Shown here piece after piece: positions 1 through 8,770 of a DNA stretch of 64,000 nucleotides. Both the position numbers and the translations under genes were made by a program. Positions within the stretch are counted from its first letter, which is position 1, and every line of letters begins with the position of its first letter. Source of the stretch: Bacilli bacterium (GTDB lineage Bacteria > Bacillota > Bacilli > RF39 > UBA660); contig JAFXSE010000118.1 in assembly GCA_017525855.1 (NCBI GenBank), forward strand, positions 1 through 64,000, written 5' to 3'. The notes under the pieces were generated by a model that did no database searches, had not been told where the DNA came from, and worked only from the letters and a program-made list of their open reading frames with translations.

Positions 1-1276
1 TCAAATTAAATCAGGAAGTGTAACAGGAGAAAATGTTACAACTGCTCCAACTACAACAGGTACCACAACAACAGAAGTTACTTATGCTGTGATATTACCA
101 GAACCAGGTGACTTTTATGAGTTTACAGTTGATGCAGTAAATGCCGGAACAATTGATGCCATGATTGCAGAAAATGGAGTTTCAAATATAGCTTATACTG
201 ATAGTACATATGAAACAGTTGCTACTTTACCAAAAGTACTTAAGTATACTGTTACTTATGCTGATGGAAGTGCAATAGAAGACTATCATTTACTAGCTAA
301 AAAGTCAGGTTCTACACCAACAACTGAAAAATATAAAGTACGTGTAGAATATAGAAATGATGATGAAATAAATATAAGCGATTTAGAAGAAGTAACAGCA
401 GATACTACATATTATTTTAAGTTTAGTGTTAAGTATGTACAAGCAGATAGTAGTGCAATCAACTTGCATCCACCAATAATATGTAAAAAAGCCACAACTC
501 TAAAAACAGAGGCATGTGAAAGAACTGATAGTAATGGATGTAGAGCAAAAGGCTATGCACAAGGAGCAACCATAACATATGGACATACAAATGGAACTAG
601 TCTAGTAAACGGACAAAGTGGAGGATATGCCTTAGATTGTGATGTATCAGGAAATGGAGATTATGAAAGATTCTATTATGTATCAGACTTATATACAGGA
701 ACAGAGAATGGAGTAGATCAGTTTGATAGCGACTATGCGGTATTAATATATCATAAAAACATAGGAACATCAGGAGTAGCATATTACTATGAAAATAATA
801 TGAGAGAAAATTGGCATGGGCCAGTAACCTTGCTATCACTTCTTCCAACAAGAAGTACATGGACAAATAAGAATTTAAGTTTAAAAAGTACATCAAGAAC
901 AATTCATACAGAAACAGGAACAACAGAAACAATTAATCATACAATAGAAAATCCATTTGTGTATACAGATAGAGTAGCTAGACTCTTAACAACACAAGAA
1001 ATAAATAAAAGCTGTAATATAACAGCAGGAAGTTATACAGATGGAGAATTAGCTGGCTGCGAATATCTAATGGAAGACACAGATTATTCAAGGGAATCAG
1101 AGTGTTCAGGAGGATCATGCTATTATTGGCTAGAAACACCACGTTGGCGATATGAAGACCATGCCTTGTATATATATGGTAAATACCGCAAAGTAGATAC
1201 TTACTTTTTGGACTATCCTAATGGAGTTCGACCTGCCATCGAAGTTTTAAAATCTAATATCTCTTTAGAAGAATAA
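1..1276 (+). CDS. Secreted/surface protein, 5' end cut by window
   Basis: The frame is open from base 2, so the true start lies upstream. The visible part starts with a Thr-rich stretch (TTAPTTTGTTTTE), followed by a beta-rich module with DFYEFTVDAVN and YKVRVEY, and a Cys-containing C-terminal region ending near GVRPAIEVLKS. The same order (DFY..FTVDVVN, YRVMVKYKDN, C-terminal RPILTLKS) occurs in the protein at 40547-41827, so the two are paralogues. The last ~130 residues also resemble the end of the prepilin-like protein at 54268-55524 (GIRPVIVLPKS). Paired Cys residues (CSGGSCYYW, CEYLMEDT) suggest an extracytoplasmic protein. Function is not known; an adhesin or envelope protein is inferred. 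Confidence 0.75.
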   Translation, partial: QIKSGSVTGENVTTAPTTTGTTTTEVTYAVILPEPGDFYEFTVDAVNAGTIDAMIAENGVSNIAYTDSTYETVATLPKVLKYTVTYADGSAIEDYHLLAKKSGSTPTTEKYKVRVEYRNDDEINISDLEEVTADTTYYFKFSVKYVQADSSAINLHPPIICKKATTLKTEACERTDSNGCRAKGYAQGATITYGHTNGTSLVNGQSGGYALDCDVSGNGDYERFYYVSDLYTGTENGVDQFDSDYAVLIYHKNIGTSGVAYYYENNMRENWHGPVTLLSLLPTRSTWTNKNLSLKSTSRTIHTETGTTETINHTIENPFVYTDRVARLLTTQEINKSCNITAGSYTDGELAGCEYLMEDTDYSRESECSGGSCYYWLETPRWRYEDHALYIYGKYRKVDTYFLDYPNGVRPAIEVLKSNISLEE

Positions 1277-1290
1277 ATAAAAAAATAAAT

Positions 1291-1316
1291 GACACTTCAA
1301 ACGAAGTGCCATTTTT
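1291..1316. terminator. Rho-independent terminator between convergent genes
   Basis: Stem GACACTTC / GAAGTGCC (one mismatch) with an AAAC loop and then ATTTTT. It follows the surface gene and faces the end of gmk, so it may serve both strands. Confidence 0.7.
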
Positions 1317-1330
1317 AATTAGAAAAATAT

Positions 1331-1972
1331 TTAATTTACTAATGCTTCATGTATTTCTTCTTCAAGATTATCAACATCTAACTCTTCTATACGATCCACA
1401 CGACATTTCTCAGATATCATAATAGCAGTTACTTTCTCAACAGCAAGTTCTAAATCATCATTAACAACTACATAATTATATTTATTAACTTCATTTATTT
1501 CTTCATATGCTCTTAAGAATCTTTTATCAATTTTATCTTTTGTTTCAGTTCCACGATTTTCAAGCCTTCTCCTTAATTCTCTCATACTTGGAGGAAGTAT
1601 AAATATAAATAAAGTATCTGGAAGTATTTCTTTTATTTTTAAAGCTCCTTGAATTTCTATTACAAGAATTACATCTTCACCATTACTTAAATGTTCTTCT
1701 ATACTTCTTTTTGGAGTTCCATAGTAGTTATCAGCAAATTTAGCAAACTCTAAAAACTCATCATTTTTAATATCACTTTCAAATTCTTCTACAGTTTTAA
1801 AAAAATAATCAACCCCATCTTTTTAATTAGTACGAGGAAGTCTACTAGTACAAGAAATTGATAACCAAATATTATCTCTTTTTTTCAATAATTCTTGAAC
1901 TATAGTATCTTTACCACAACCAGATGGTCCAGAAACTACATAAAGTTGTCCTCTTTTTTTTGCTTTAATCAT
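1331..1972 (-). pseudogene. gmk: Guanylate kinase gene interrupted by an in-frame TAA
   Basis: Guanylate kinase makes GDP from GMP and ATP and is normally essential. Read through, the frame gives 213 codons, the normal family length. It has the P-loop GPSGCGKDT near residue 15, the GMP-binding segment SRLPRTN-x-KDGVDYFF, and the LID segment MRELRRRLENRGTE. Codon 50 is TAA (plus-strand bases 1823-1825), exactly where the family has the conserved Glu of R-x-P-R-x-x-E-x-x-G-x-D-Y that contacts guanine. A GAA-to-TAA change is the simplest explanation; reading frame is kept on both sides. The gene starts at ATG 1972, 1 nt after tmcAL, with AGAGGT as ribosome binding site. Either a real nonsense mutation (then another gmk must exist) or a consensus error. 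Confidence 0.85.
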
Positions 1973-1973
1973 T

Positions 1974-3107
1974 TTATACCTCTTTTCTTAAATGATTTTT
2001 ATATTCTTCTTCTACTAAGCTAACATCATTATATGGGATACTATAAATTATAGTAGTTTTTAATTCAAATTCAAGCATCTTATTATTTCTAACAAATTTA
2101 CTTAGAATAGGTATATCAACGTCCTTTTTTATTCTATTTAAATATTCTTGCCCTTTATTGTTAAATCCCAACACTCTAATATACTGAATATTAGTCATTT
2201 CTTTTGCCATCTCTTTTGTAAAACCAACTAGTATATGTAATAACATTCTAGATATTTTATTGTAAGTGTATCTTTTAGTTTTTAATTTTTCAATTACCTC
2301 ATCATAACTATTAGAAGAACTAATTACTTTTTTAATCTTATTTTCTAATCCCTCATCTACAGTTTGATAAATACTTAGATCATTTTCTGTTATTACTTTA
2401 TATTTTAAAAGACTAAAATAATTATCTTTAAAATGAAGCTTATTTAAGTATGGAATAACAAAATCTGGTACTGCATTAGAAACATTTTTGCCTTCTTCTA
2501 ATGCCATCCTAATAGAAGTGGCACCACTTATTTCTTTTAACTCTAAATCATGATAGTTATTATCTCTTTTTATACAGATTGGTTTTATATGATAATTGTT
2601 TTCTAATATTGTTTTGATATAACTTACTCCTAGTAAATCATTTGGAGTATCAACTTTTTTATTTGTTAAATCATATACAGCATTATTAATAGCAGTAGGG
2701 TAATTATATCCAAACTTTGAGTATATCTTAACTAGTTTATCAAAATCTTTATTATCAATCTGACATTTAGCTATTTCATATAAATTACTAATATCATCAG
2801 ATTCACTGCCAAATACTAACTTTTCTACCTTTAACTTTTCAAGCAATGTAACAGCACCATAACTGAAAAAATCAGCAGATTGAGTAGCAAAAGCAAATGG
2901 GAGTTCTACAATTAGATCAATTCCAGCCTTTTTTGCTATCTCAGTTTTTTTCCATTTATCAATTATAGAAAAGTCACCTCGCTGAGTATAATTGCCACTA
3001 AGTATTAAAACAATAACATCATCAGGATACATCTGTTTTATTTTCTTTAAATGATAAAGATGTCCATTATGAAATGGATTGTACTCACATATTATACCAA
3101 CACTCAC
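1974..3107 (-). CDS. tmcAL: tRNA(Met) cytidine acetate ligase, TmcAL (YlbM family)
   Basis: The 377-residue protein opens with VGIICEYNPFHNGHLYHL, the HxGH nucleotidyltransferase motif of the TmcAL/YlbM family. LSGNYTQRGDFSIIDKWKKTEIA, ELPFAFATQSADFFSYGAV and SGATSIRMAL are also typical. Family members activate acetate with ATP and acetylate C34 of elongator tRNA(Met). Start is GTG at 3107 with GGGAG upstream; the overlapping ATG at 3109 runs straight into TGA and is not usable. Co-directional with gmk, probably one operon. Length is close to the usual ~400. Confidence 0.92.
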   Translation of the reverse strand: MSVGIICEYNPFHNGHLYHLKKIKQMYPDDVIVLILSGNYTQRGDFSIIDKWKKTEIAKKAGIDLIVELPFAFATQSADFFSYGAVTLLEKLKVEKLVFGSESDDISNLYEIAKCQIDNKDFDKLVKIYSKFGYNYPTAINNAVYDLTNKKVDTPNDLLGVSYIKTILENNYHIKPICIKRDNNYHDLELKEISGATSIRMALEEGKNVSNAVPDFVIPYLNKLHFKDNYFSLLKYKVITENDLSIYQTVDEGLENKIKKVISSSNSYDEVIEKLKTKRYTYNKISRMLLHILVGFTKEMAKEMTNIQYIRVLGFNNKGQEYLNRIKKDVDIPILSKFVRNNKMLEFELKTTIIYSIPYNDVSLVEEEYKNHLRKEV

Positions 3108-3190
3108 ATTACCACTCCCTTAAATGTTTTTTATATTTTATCTTATTAATTATTTAAAGTCAAATATATGACATGTTTTCCTAAAAAATA

Positions 3191-3219
3191 TTGCTAAAAA
3201 AGTAAATATATGTTAAAAT
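3191..3219 (+). promoter_or_regulatory. SigA-type promoter for the HExxH gene
   Basis: TTGCTA, 17-nt spacer, TAAAAT (with TGT just upstream of the -10). A ribosome binding site AAGGGGATGG follows before ATG 3246. Confidence 0.6.
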
Positions 3220-3245
3220 ATAGGGCAATTTAAGGGGATGGCATT

Positions 3246-4265
3246 ATGAAATTTATAAGTGATGATTATAGTGTTATTGAACAAGACTTTAATAGAATCA
3301 TTGATACTTTAGATAATATAGATGATAAAGATATATTAGTATCAGCATATAGAGGTCTTGAAGTTTTTAATCATATATTAATTTCCAGTGATATAGCTGA
3401 TAGAAAAAAATTAACTCATCTAAAACAAACAAATAAGAATTATTCTTTAGCAAATAATATTGTTAAAAAATATATGATAGATAATCTAAAACAATTTAAA
3501 AAAGATAAGAACTTCTATATTGATCTATATAAGAATATATTTATATTAATTAATAACAATTTACAATCAAAATATATTCCCAATAGACCTTATACTAAAA
3601 TTAGTGAATATGATATGTACAGAATTTTATCTCTTTATTATATAGATAATGACTATGATTCCCTAGAATTATTTAATAATCGCATTAAACAAAATAAAGT
3701 TTTAGAAATACCTGAAAATGATAATATTACTGGTGAGGCATTATCCTCTAAACTTTTTGACACTACCTATATAACAGCAACCAAAACTGCTGATTTTGAA
3801 CAAATGATAACAATTTTACATGAAAATAGTCATGCTAAATATTTTGATTTAATAGAAAAAAACAAAAGTCATAAAGAATATAACCAATTTATATATCAAA
3901 ATAATTTTATTGAAGTATATCCAGAAATAGAAGAACAAAAGTTTATTAAATTTTTAATAGATAATAATTTAATGATAGAAGATATCAAAGTATATTTATT
4001 AAGAAAACTTGCAACACTTTACAATGGAGTATACAAAATAGTAAAAACATTAAATGATGATAAACTTCCATCAATTGGAACAATTAGACATATGAATGGA
4101 TTAATTTATAGTTGCCTATTGATAGAAGATAATATAAAGATAGAAGATTTAAAAGAAATAGAAAATACAACATTAGAGTATTATTACGACGATAATTATA
4201 ATCATGACGATATAATAGAAGCACCAATATATCTTGTAAAAGAAATACAGAGATTGAATAAATAG
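3246..4265 (+). CDS. Putative zincin-like protein with HExxH motif
   Basis: 339 residues, no signal peptide or membrane segment. I do not recognise a named family. A clear HExxH occurs as ILHENSHAKYF near residue 197, and an acidic helix (FIEVYPEIEEQKF) about 25 residues later could supply the third zinc ligand, an arrangement like M3-type gluzincins. The rest is helical and rich in Asn/Asp/Lys. A cytosolic oligopeptidase role is inference. It has its own promoter and is followed by a separate promoter for hisS, so it is likely monocistronic. Confidence 0.6.
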   Translation: MKFISDDYSVIEQDFNRIIDTLDNIDDKDILVSAYRGLEVFNHILISSDIADRKKLTHLKQTNKNYSLANNIVKKYMIDNLKQFKKDKNFYIDLYKNIFILINNNLQSKYIPNRPYTKISEYDMYRILSLYYIDNDYDSLELFNNRIKQNKVLEIPENDNITGEALSSKLFDTTYITATKTADFEQMITILHENSHAKYFDLIEKNKSHKEYNQFIYQNNFIEVYPEIEEQKFIKFLIDNNLMIEDIKVYLLRKLATLYNGVYKIVKTLNDDKLPSIGTIRHMNGLIYSCLLIEDNIKIEDLKEIENTTLEYYYDDNYNHDDIIEAPIYLVKEIQRLNK

Positions 4266-4267
4266 AA

Positions 4268-4296
4268 TTGTTAGATATTAAAAATTGTTGTATAAT
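4268..4296 (+). promoter_or_regulatory. SigA-type promoter for hisS-aspS
   Basis: TTGTTA, 17-nt spacer, perfect TATAAT. An A/T-only inverted repeat (GAATAAAAT/ATTTTATTC, about 4310-4330) lies in the short leader before the AGGAGG at ~4341; its role is unclear and no T-box is apparent in so short a leader. Confidence 0.7.
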
Positions 4297-4350
4297 AAGT
4301 ATGTTTAATGAATAAAATTATATTTTATTCTTTTATTTAGGAGGAATATT

Positions 4351-5745
4351 ATGATAACAAAGCCAAAGGGTACTAGTGATATTTATGGTAAAGATGCTAA
4401 GATATGGAAATATATTGAAGAAGTTGTAGATAGTGTGATGGAAAAGTATAACTATGGCTATATTAGAACTCCAATATTTGAATCTACTGAATTATTTCAT
4501 AGAGGAATTGGAGATTCAACAGACATAGTTACAAAAGAAACATATGATTTTAAGGACCGTGGAGATAGAAATATTACACTAAGGCCAGAAGGAACAGCTG
4601 GAGTAATAAGAAGTTTTATTGAAAATAAAATGTATGGTAATAATGATTTACCAGTTAAACTTTATTATAATGGAACAATGTATCGTTATGAAAGACCACA
4701 ACTTGGACGTGAAAGAGAACTAACACAATTTGGATATGAAATATTAGGTACGGATGATCCCATAAGTGATGCAGAAGTTATCAGTATTGCAGTAAACATT
4801 TATAAGATGTTAGGATTAAAAGATATTAAAGTTGAAATAAATTCCTTAGGTGATAAACAATCACGTGATAACTATCGCGAAGCACTAATAAAATATTTAG
4901 AACCACATATAGATACATTATGTGATGATTGTCGTGAAAGACTTCATAAAAATCCATTAAGAGTGCTTGATTGTAAAATAGATGGTGAAAGTGAAGTACT
5001 AAAAAAAGCACCTACAACTATTGATTACTTAAATGAAGAAAGTAAGGACTTATTTGAAAAGTTAAAGAGCTATTTAGATATATTAGAAATAGAATATACT
5101 GTTAATCCTAAAATAGTTAGAGGACTTGACTACTATAATCATACTGTATTTGAAATAAAAGTAGATATTCCAGGCTTAAGTAACGCACAAACTATTGGTG
5201 GTGGAGGAAGATATAATGGTCTTGTAAAACAACTAGGCGGACCTGATACATCTTGTTGCGGATTTGCATCTGGTATTGGAAGAGTAGTACTTGCTTTAAA
5301 AGAACAAGATACAGAACTTCCTATAAAAGATGGAATTGATATCTTTATAATGCATGTTAATGAAGACGAAAGAAAATACGCCATATATTTACAGCAAGAA
5401 CTTAGAATGAGTGGCTTTACAGTTGATATGGAATATACTGGTAGAAGTTTAAAAGCCCAGTTTAAACAAGCTGATAGACTAAAAAGTAAATTCTTACTTA
5501 TTTTAAACAGTGAAGACTTAGAAAACGGAGTTGTTCAAGTAAAAAACACAACAACAAAAGAAGAAGAAAAAGTGGAAATAGAATATTTAATGTATTATTT
5601 TGATGAAAAAATGGCAGATTCTGATATGAATCTAGAAAACTTTGGCGATTTTAGTTTTGAACATAATTGTAATTGTGATGACGATTGTGATTGTCATCAT
5701 GAAAAAGGATGCCATTGTAATCATCACCATGAACATGAGGAGTAG
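4351..5745 (+). CDS. hisS: Histidyl-tRNA synthetase with a Cys/His-rich tail
   Basis: Class II synthetase charging tRNA(His). Motif 2 is visible in YRYERPQLGRERELTQFGYEILG (residues ~110-132), the histidine-binding motifs as RGLDYYNHTVFEI and GGGGRYNGLVKQLGG, and motif 3 as GIGRVVLAL. An anticodon-binding domain follows (~330-425). The last ~27 residues (438-464) are unusual: six Cys and eight His among Asp/Glu, beginning HNCNCDDDCDC and ending HHHEHEE. This tail is not part of the usual ~420-residue enzyme and looks like a metal-binding extension. aspS follows after 2 nt, so the two are co-transcribed and probably translationally coupled. Confidence 0.95.
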   Translation: MITKPKGTSDIYGKDAKIWKYIEEVVDSVMEKYNYGYIRTPIFESTELFHRGIGDSTDIVTKETYDFKDRGDRNITLRPEGTAGVIRSFIENKMYGNNDLPVKLYYNGTMYRYERPQLGRERELTQFGYEILGTDDPISDAEVISIAVNIYKMLGLKDIKVEINSLGDKQSRDNYREALIKYLEPHIDTLCDDCRERLHKNPLRVLDCKIDGESEVLKKAPTTIDYLNEESKDLFEKLKSYLDILEIEYTVNPKIVRGLDYYNHTVFEIKVDIPGLSNAQTIGGGGRYNGLVKQLGGPDTSCCGFASGIGRVVLALKEQDTELPIKDGIDIFIMHVNEDERKYAIYLQQELRMSGFTVDMEYTGRSLKAQFKQADRLKSKFLLILNSEDLENGVVQVKNTTTKEEEKVEIEYLMYYFDEKMADSDMNLENFGDFSFEHNCNCDDDCDCHHEKGCHCNHHHEHEE

Positions 5746-5747
5746 TT

Positions 5748-7064
5748 ATGAAAAAAATAAATGTTAATGAACTAAAAAATTATTTTGGACAAGAAATAGA
5801 ATTTAGTGGATTCGTAGATAATATAAGAGATTTACAATGGGTTCAATTTATAATACTTAGAGATGTAACAGGTAAAGTTCAAGTAACTATTGAAAAAAGT
5901 GAAGAAAAGAATAAAGAAATGGTTGAATTAATTAGTTCTCTACCTCTTGAAAGCACAGTTAAAGTTACTGGAACAGTAATGGACAGCCCTAAGGTTAAAT
6001 TAAATGGTATGGAAATTATTCCAAGTAAAATAGAAGTTACTAGTAGAAGTGAAAATGAAATACCATTTAATTATAAAAATTTAGATGGAGTTAATTTAGA
6101 TACTAGACTTGACTATAGATTTATAGATTTAAGAAGTGATAAAAATATACTTATGTATAAAGTACAAACCGCTTTAGTGGAAGGAATGAGAAACTTTTTA
6201 TATCAAAATAACTTTATCGAAATTCATACACCAAAACTAATTGGAGCTGCGAGTGAAAGTGGTAGTGAAGTATTTGAAGTAAAATATTTTGACAGATTAG
6301 CATATCTTGCTCAATCACCCCAATTTTATAAGCAAATGGCTATGGCCAGTGGATTTGAAAAAATATTTGAAGTAGCTCCAGCATTTAGAGCTGAAAATTC
6401 TAATACTAATAGACATGCTACTGAATTTACTTCATTTGACTTGGAATTTAGCTATATTGATTCATATTTAGACGTTATGGATATGGAAGAAGATTTACTT
6501 ATTGCAGGTCTATCAAGAGTAAAAGAATTATATGGTGAACAGATAAAAGAATTATTTGATACAGAAGTTGTAATACCAACAAAACCATTCCCAAGAATTA
6601 AATTAGAAGATCTATATAATGAATTACATAAAAGATATAACTATGAGATTCCAAAAGAAGATGTTGGTGATATGAACAGCGAAGCTGAAAAACTAACTGG
6701 GAAATTTGCAATGGAAGAGTATGGCCATGAATTTATATTTATTACAGATTTTTCTAAAACAAAAAGAGCTTTCTATCATATGAGAAAAGATGAAATACCG
6801 CAGGGATATGACTTAATATGGAGAGGAATGGAAATTACTACTGGAGCTCAAAGAGAACATCGTTATGAAGTATTAAAAGAACAAGCCAAAGAAAAAGGAT
6901 TAGGAGAAGATGTAAAATTCTATCTAGAATTCTTTAAATATGGATGCCCTCCACATGGTGGATTTGCTGTTGGTGTTGATAGATTAACTATGTTACTATT
7001 ACAAACCCAGAATTTAAAAGAAACCCAATTTCTATTCAGAGGGCCTTCAAGACTAGAACCTTAA
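5748..7064 (+). CDS. aspS: Aspartyl-tRNA synthetase, archaeal-type
   Basis: 438 residues: N-terminal OB-fold anticodon-binding domain (GFVDNIRDLQWVQFIILRD) followed by a class II core. Motif 2 is FRAENSNTNRHATEFTSFDLE (~205-225); motif 3 is GFAVGVDRLTMLLL near the end, preceded by the characteristic YGCPPHGG. The ~100-residue GAD insertion of the standard bacterial AspRS is absent, so this is the shorter archaeal/eukaryal-type enzyme found in some Bacillota. Whether it is non-discriminating (charging tRNA(Asn) as well) cannot be read from sequence alone. It is the second gene of the hisS operon. Confidence 0.93.
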   Translation: MKKINVNELKNYFGQEIEFSGFVDNIRDLQWVQFIILRDVTGKVQVTIEKSEEKNKEMVELISSLPLESTVKVTGTVMDSPKVKLNGMEIIPSKIEVTSRSENEIPFNYKNLDGVNLDTRLDYRFIDLRSDKNILMYKVQTALVEGMRNFLYQNNFIEIHTPKLIGAASESGSEVFEVKYFDRLAYLAQSPQFYKQMAMASGFEKIFEVAPAFRAENSNTNRHATEFTSFDLEFSYIDSYLDVMDMEEDLLIAGLSRVKELYGEQIKELFDTEVVIPTKPFPRIKLEDLYNELHKRYNYEIPKEDVGDMNSEAEKLTGKFAMEEYGHEFIFITDFSKTKRAFYHMRKDEIPQGYDLIWRGMEITTGAQREHRYEVLKEQAKEKGLGEDVKFYLEFFKYGCPPHGGFAVGVDRLTMLLLQTQNLKETQFLFRGPSRLEP

Positions 7065-7097
7065 TACTTGTTTTAAATAGATATTTTAATAAAACAC

Positions 7098-7126
7098 TTG
7101 ATTTTTTAATAAAAATATGTTATCAT
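7098..7126 (+). promoter_or_regulatory. Promoter of the thioester adhesin gene
   Basis: TTGATT, 17-nt spacer, TATCAT. GAGGGGGA then serves as ribosome binding site for ATG 7152. Confidence 0.65.
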
Positions 7127-7151
7127 ATCACACATGTGAGGGGGAATATAC

Positions 7152-8693
7152 ATGAAAAAAACAATGAAAAAAGTCATCATGTTAATTACAATCATATTTA
7201 CTGCACTAACAGCTTATACTGTTAATGCAGAAACAGGTTTAACTCTAACAAGAAAAACCTATATTACCTATAATGGTAGAACAGAAGCAAAATTCTATAC
7301 TAGTAAAGGTTATGGATATTGTATTACACCAGAGAAGACTGGAGCATCACAAGGAACAGTATTTAGTTTTTCAAAAACAGAAACTGATGGTGGACTTCTA
7401 TACTTATTAGAAAAAGGTGGAAGTGATGATTATACATATTTAGTTACTCAACTTGCTGTATGGAAATACAGAAGTAACTTTATGCCACGAGCTTTTGTTG
7501 GTACATATAATGGTAATCAAGCTGTAGCTTTAGCAAACGCTGCAAAACAAAACTCTAATTATACTGGAACTAAAGTTACAATAAAAGCTAATAGTAATAC
7601 AAATAAAATGAGTCTTTCAAGAGATGAAAAGTACTATGAATCAGGATATATTAGCGCAACTACTACTGGAAGTAACACATACACAGTAAATGTAAGTGGA
7701 TCTAGCTATGTAGAATTAGTTAATGCTAACGGATCAGTTGTAAGTAATAATTCAACATTTACAAGTGGTGCTAAATTCTATGTTAGAATTCCAGAAGCAA
7801 AATTAACAAGTACTACAACTATTAAAATCACTGTTACTAATTCAGGTAGTGAAGGAATAGTAAGACGTTATGCTCCAGGATATAATACATTACAAGAGTT
7901 AGTAGTGTTAGAAAAAAATCCTAAAACTGCAAGCACTTCTGTATTTGTCGTAGCTACTCCAGTATCTAGAGTTTGTGAATATCATAATGGAAAATACTAT
8001 GATAAGAGTGGTAAGGAAACAACAGAAATAAAATATAAACAACAATGCGAAACAAATATTTGTAAAAAAGTCGGAGATAAATACTTTGGTAAAGACGGAA
8101 AAGAAACAACAGAAATAAAATATAAACAACAATGTGAAACAAACATCTGTAAAAAAGTTGGAGATAAATACTTCGGTAAAGATGGAAAAGAAACAACAGA
8201 AATAAAATACAAACAACAATGTGAAACAAATATTTGTAAAAAAGTTGGAGATAAATATTTCGGTAAAGACGGAAAAGAAACAACAGAAATAAAATATAAA
8301 CAACAATGTGAAACAAATATTTGTAAAAAAGTTGGAGATAAATATTTCGGTAAAGATGGAAAAGAAACAACAGAAATAAAATACAAACAACAATGTGAAA
8401 CAAATATCTGTAAAAAAGTTGGAGATAAGTATTTTGGACAAGATGGAAAAGAAACAACACAAATACAGTATCAACAACAATGTGAAACAAATATTTGTAA
8501 AAAAGTTGGAGATAAATACTTTGGTAAAGATGGATTAGAAGTTTCATATGATGCATATAAAACTCAATGTGAAGCTCCAGAAGTATTTGTTCCTGATACA
8601 GGAACTAATCCAACTAAAATGATAATTTCACTTATTATTGGTACACTTATAATAGCTGGAACAGGTATATTTGTTAAACGTTATAATAAATAA
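7152..8693 (+). CDS. Thioester-domain surface adhesin, sortase-anchored, Cys-rich repeats
   Basis: 513 residues. Signal peptide 1-26 (KKVIMLITIIFTALTAYTVNA, likely cleaved after VNA). Residues ~27-150 look like a thioester domain: Cys57 in YGYCITP and Gln100 in YLVTQLAVWKY are in the family positions that form an internal Cys-Gln thioester, used by such proteins to bind host surfaces covalently. Residues ~150-265 form a Ser/Thr-rich beta domain. Residues 275-472 are tandem repeats with two Cys each. VPDTG (480-484), a hydrophobic span and KRYNK form an LPxTG-like cell-wall sorting signal. Assignments are from motifs; the ligand is unknown. Flanked by its own promoter and terminator. Confidence 0.85.
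   Translation: MKKTMKKVIMLITIIFTALTAYTVNAETGLTLTRKTYITYNGRTEAKFYTSKGYGYCITPEKTGASQGTVFSFSKTETDGGLLYLLEKGGSDDYTYLVTQLAVWKYRSNFMPRAFVGTYNGNQAVALANAAKQNSNYTGTKVTIKANSNTNKMSLSRDEKYYESGYISATTTGSNTYTVNVSGSSYVELVNANGSVVSNNSTFTSGAKFYVRIPEAKLTSTTTIKITVTNSGSEGIVRRYAPGYNTLQELVVLEKNPKTASTSVFVVATPVSRVCEYHNGKYYDKSGKETTEIKYKQQCETNICKKVGDKYFGKDGKETTEIKYKQQCETNICKKVGDKYFGKDGKETTEIKYKQQCETNICKKVGDKYFGKDGKETTEIKYKQQCETNICKKVGDKYFGKDGKETTEIKYKQQCETNICKKVGDKYFGQDGKETTQIQYQQQCETNICKKVGDKYFGKDGLEVSYDAYKTQCEAPEVFVPDTGTNPTKMIISLIIGTLIIAGTGIFVKRYNK
7974..8567 (+). repeat. Coding tandem repeat: 24-aa unit plus six 87-bp (29-aa) units
   Basis: Units start with Cys codons at 7974 (short, 24 codons), 8046, 8133, 8220, 8307, 8394 and 8481; spacing from 8046 on is exactly 87 nt. 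The unit begins CETNICKKVGDKYFGKDGK. Units at 8046-8393 are nearly identical in protein and differ mainly at third codon positions, pointing to recent amplification under selection. The last two units diverge (QIQYQQQ; LEVSYDAYKTQ). Long open frames on the opposite strand here are only a by-product of the repeat. Confidence 0.95.
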
Positions 8694-8699
8694 TAGAAT

Positions 8700-8724
8700 A
8701 AGTAAGCATTAGCTTACTTTTTTC
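8700..8724 (+). terminator. Terminator after the adhesin gene
   Basis: Stem AAGTAAGC / GCTTACTT, loop ATTA, followed by TTTTTTC. Confidence 0.85.
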
Positions 8725-8744
8725 TTTTATAATAATAATATACA

Positions 8745-8753
8745 TGTTATAAT
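8745..8753 (+). promoter_or_regulatory. Extended -10 promoter for the methyltransferase-rimM-trmD operon
   Basis: TGTTATAAT (TG-n-TATAAT) just after the terminator; no good -35 is visible. GAGGTGG precedes ATG 8771. Confidence 0.55.
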
Positions 8754-8770
8754 ATTCAAAGAGGTGGCTT

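Noticed and set aside
1823..1825. Stop-codon reassignment
   Set aside because: TAA ends nearly every gene here, and TGA and TAG also act as stops, so recoding does not explain the gmk stop.
7908..8556. Long open frames on the minus strand opposite the adhesin repeats
   Set aside because: They arise from the 87-bp periodicity and base composition of the + strand repeat; no ribosome binding sites or recognisable domains.
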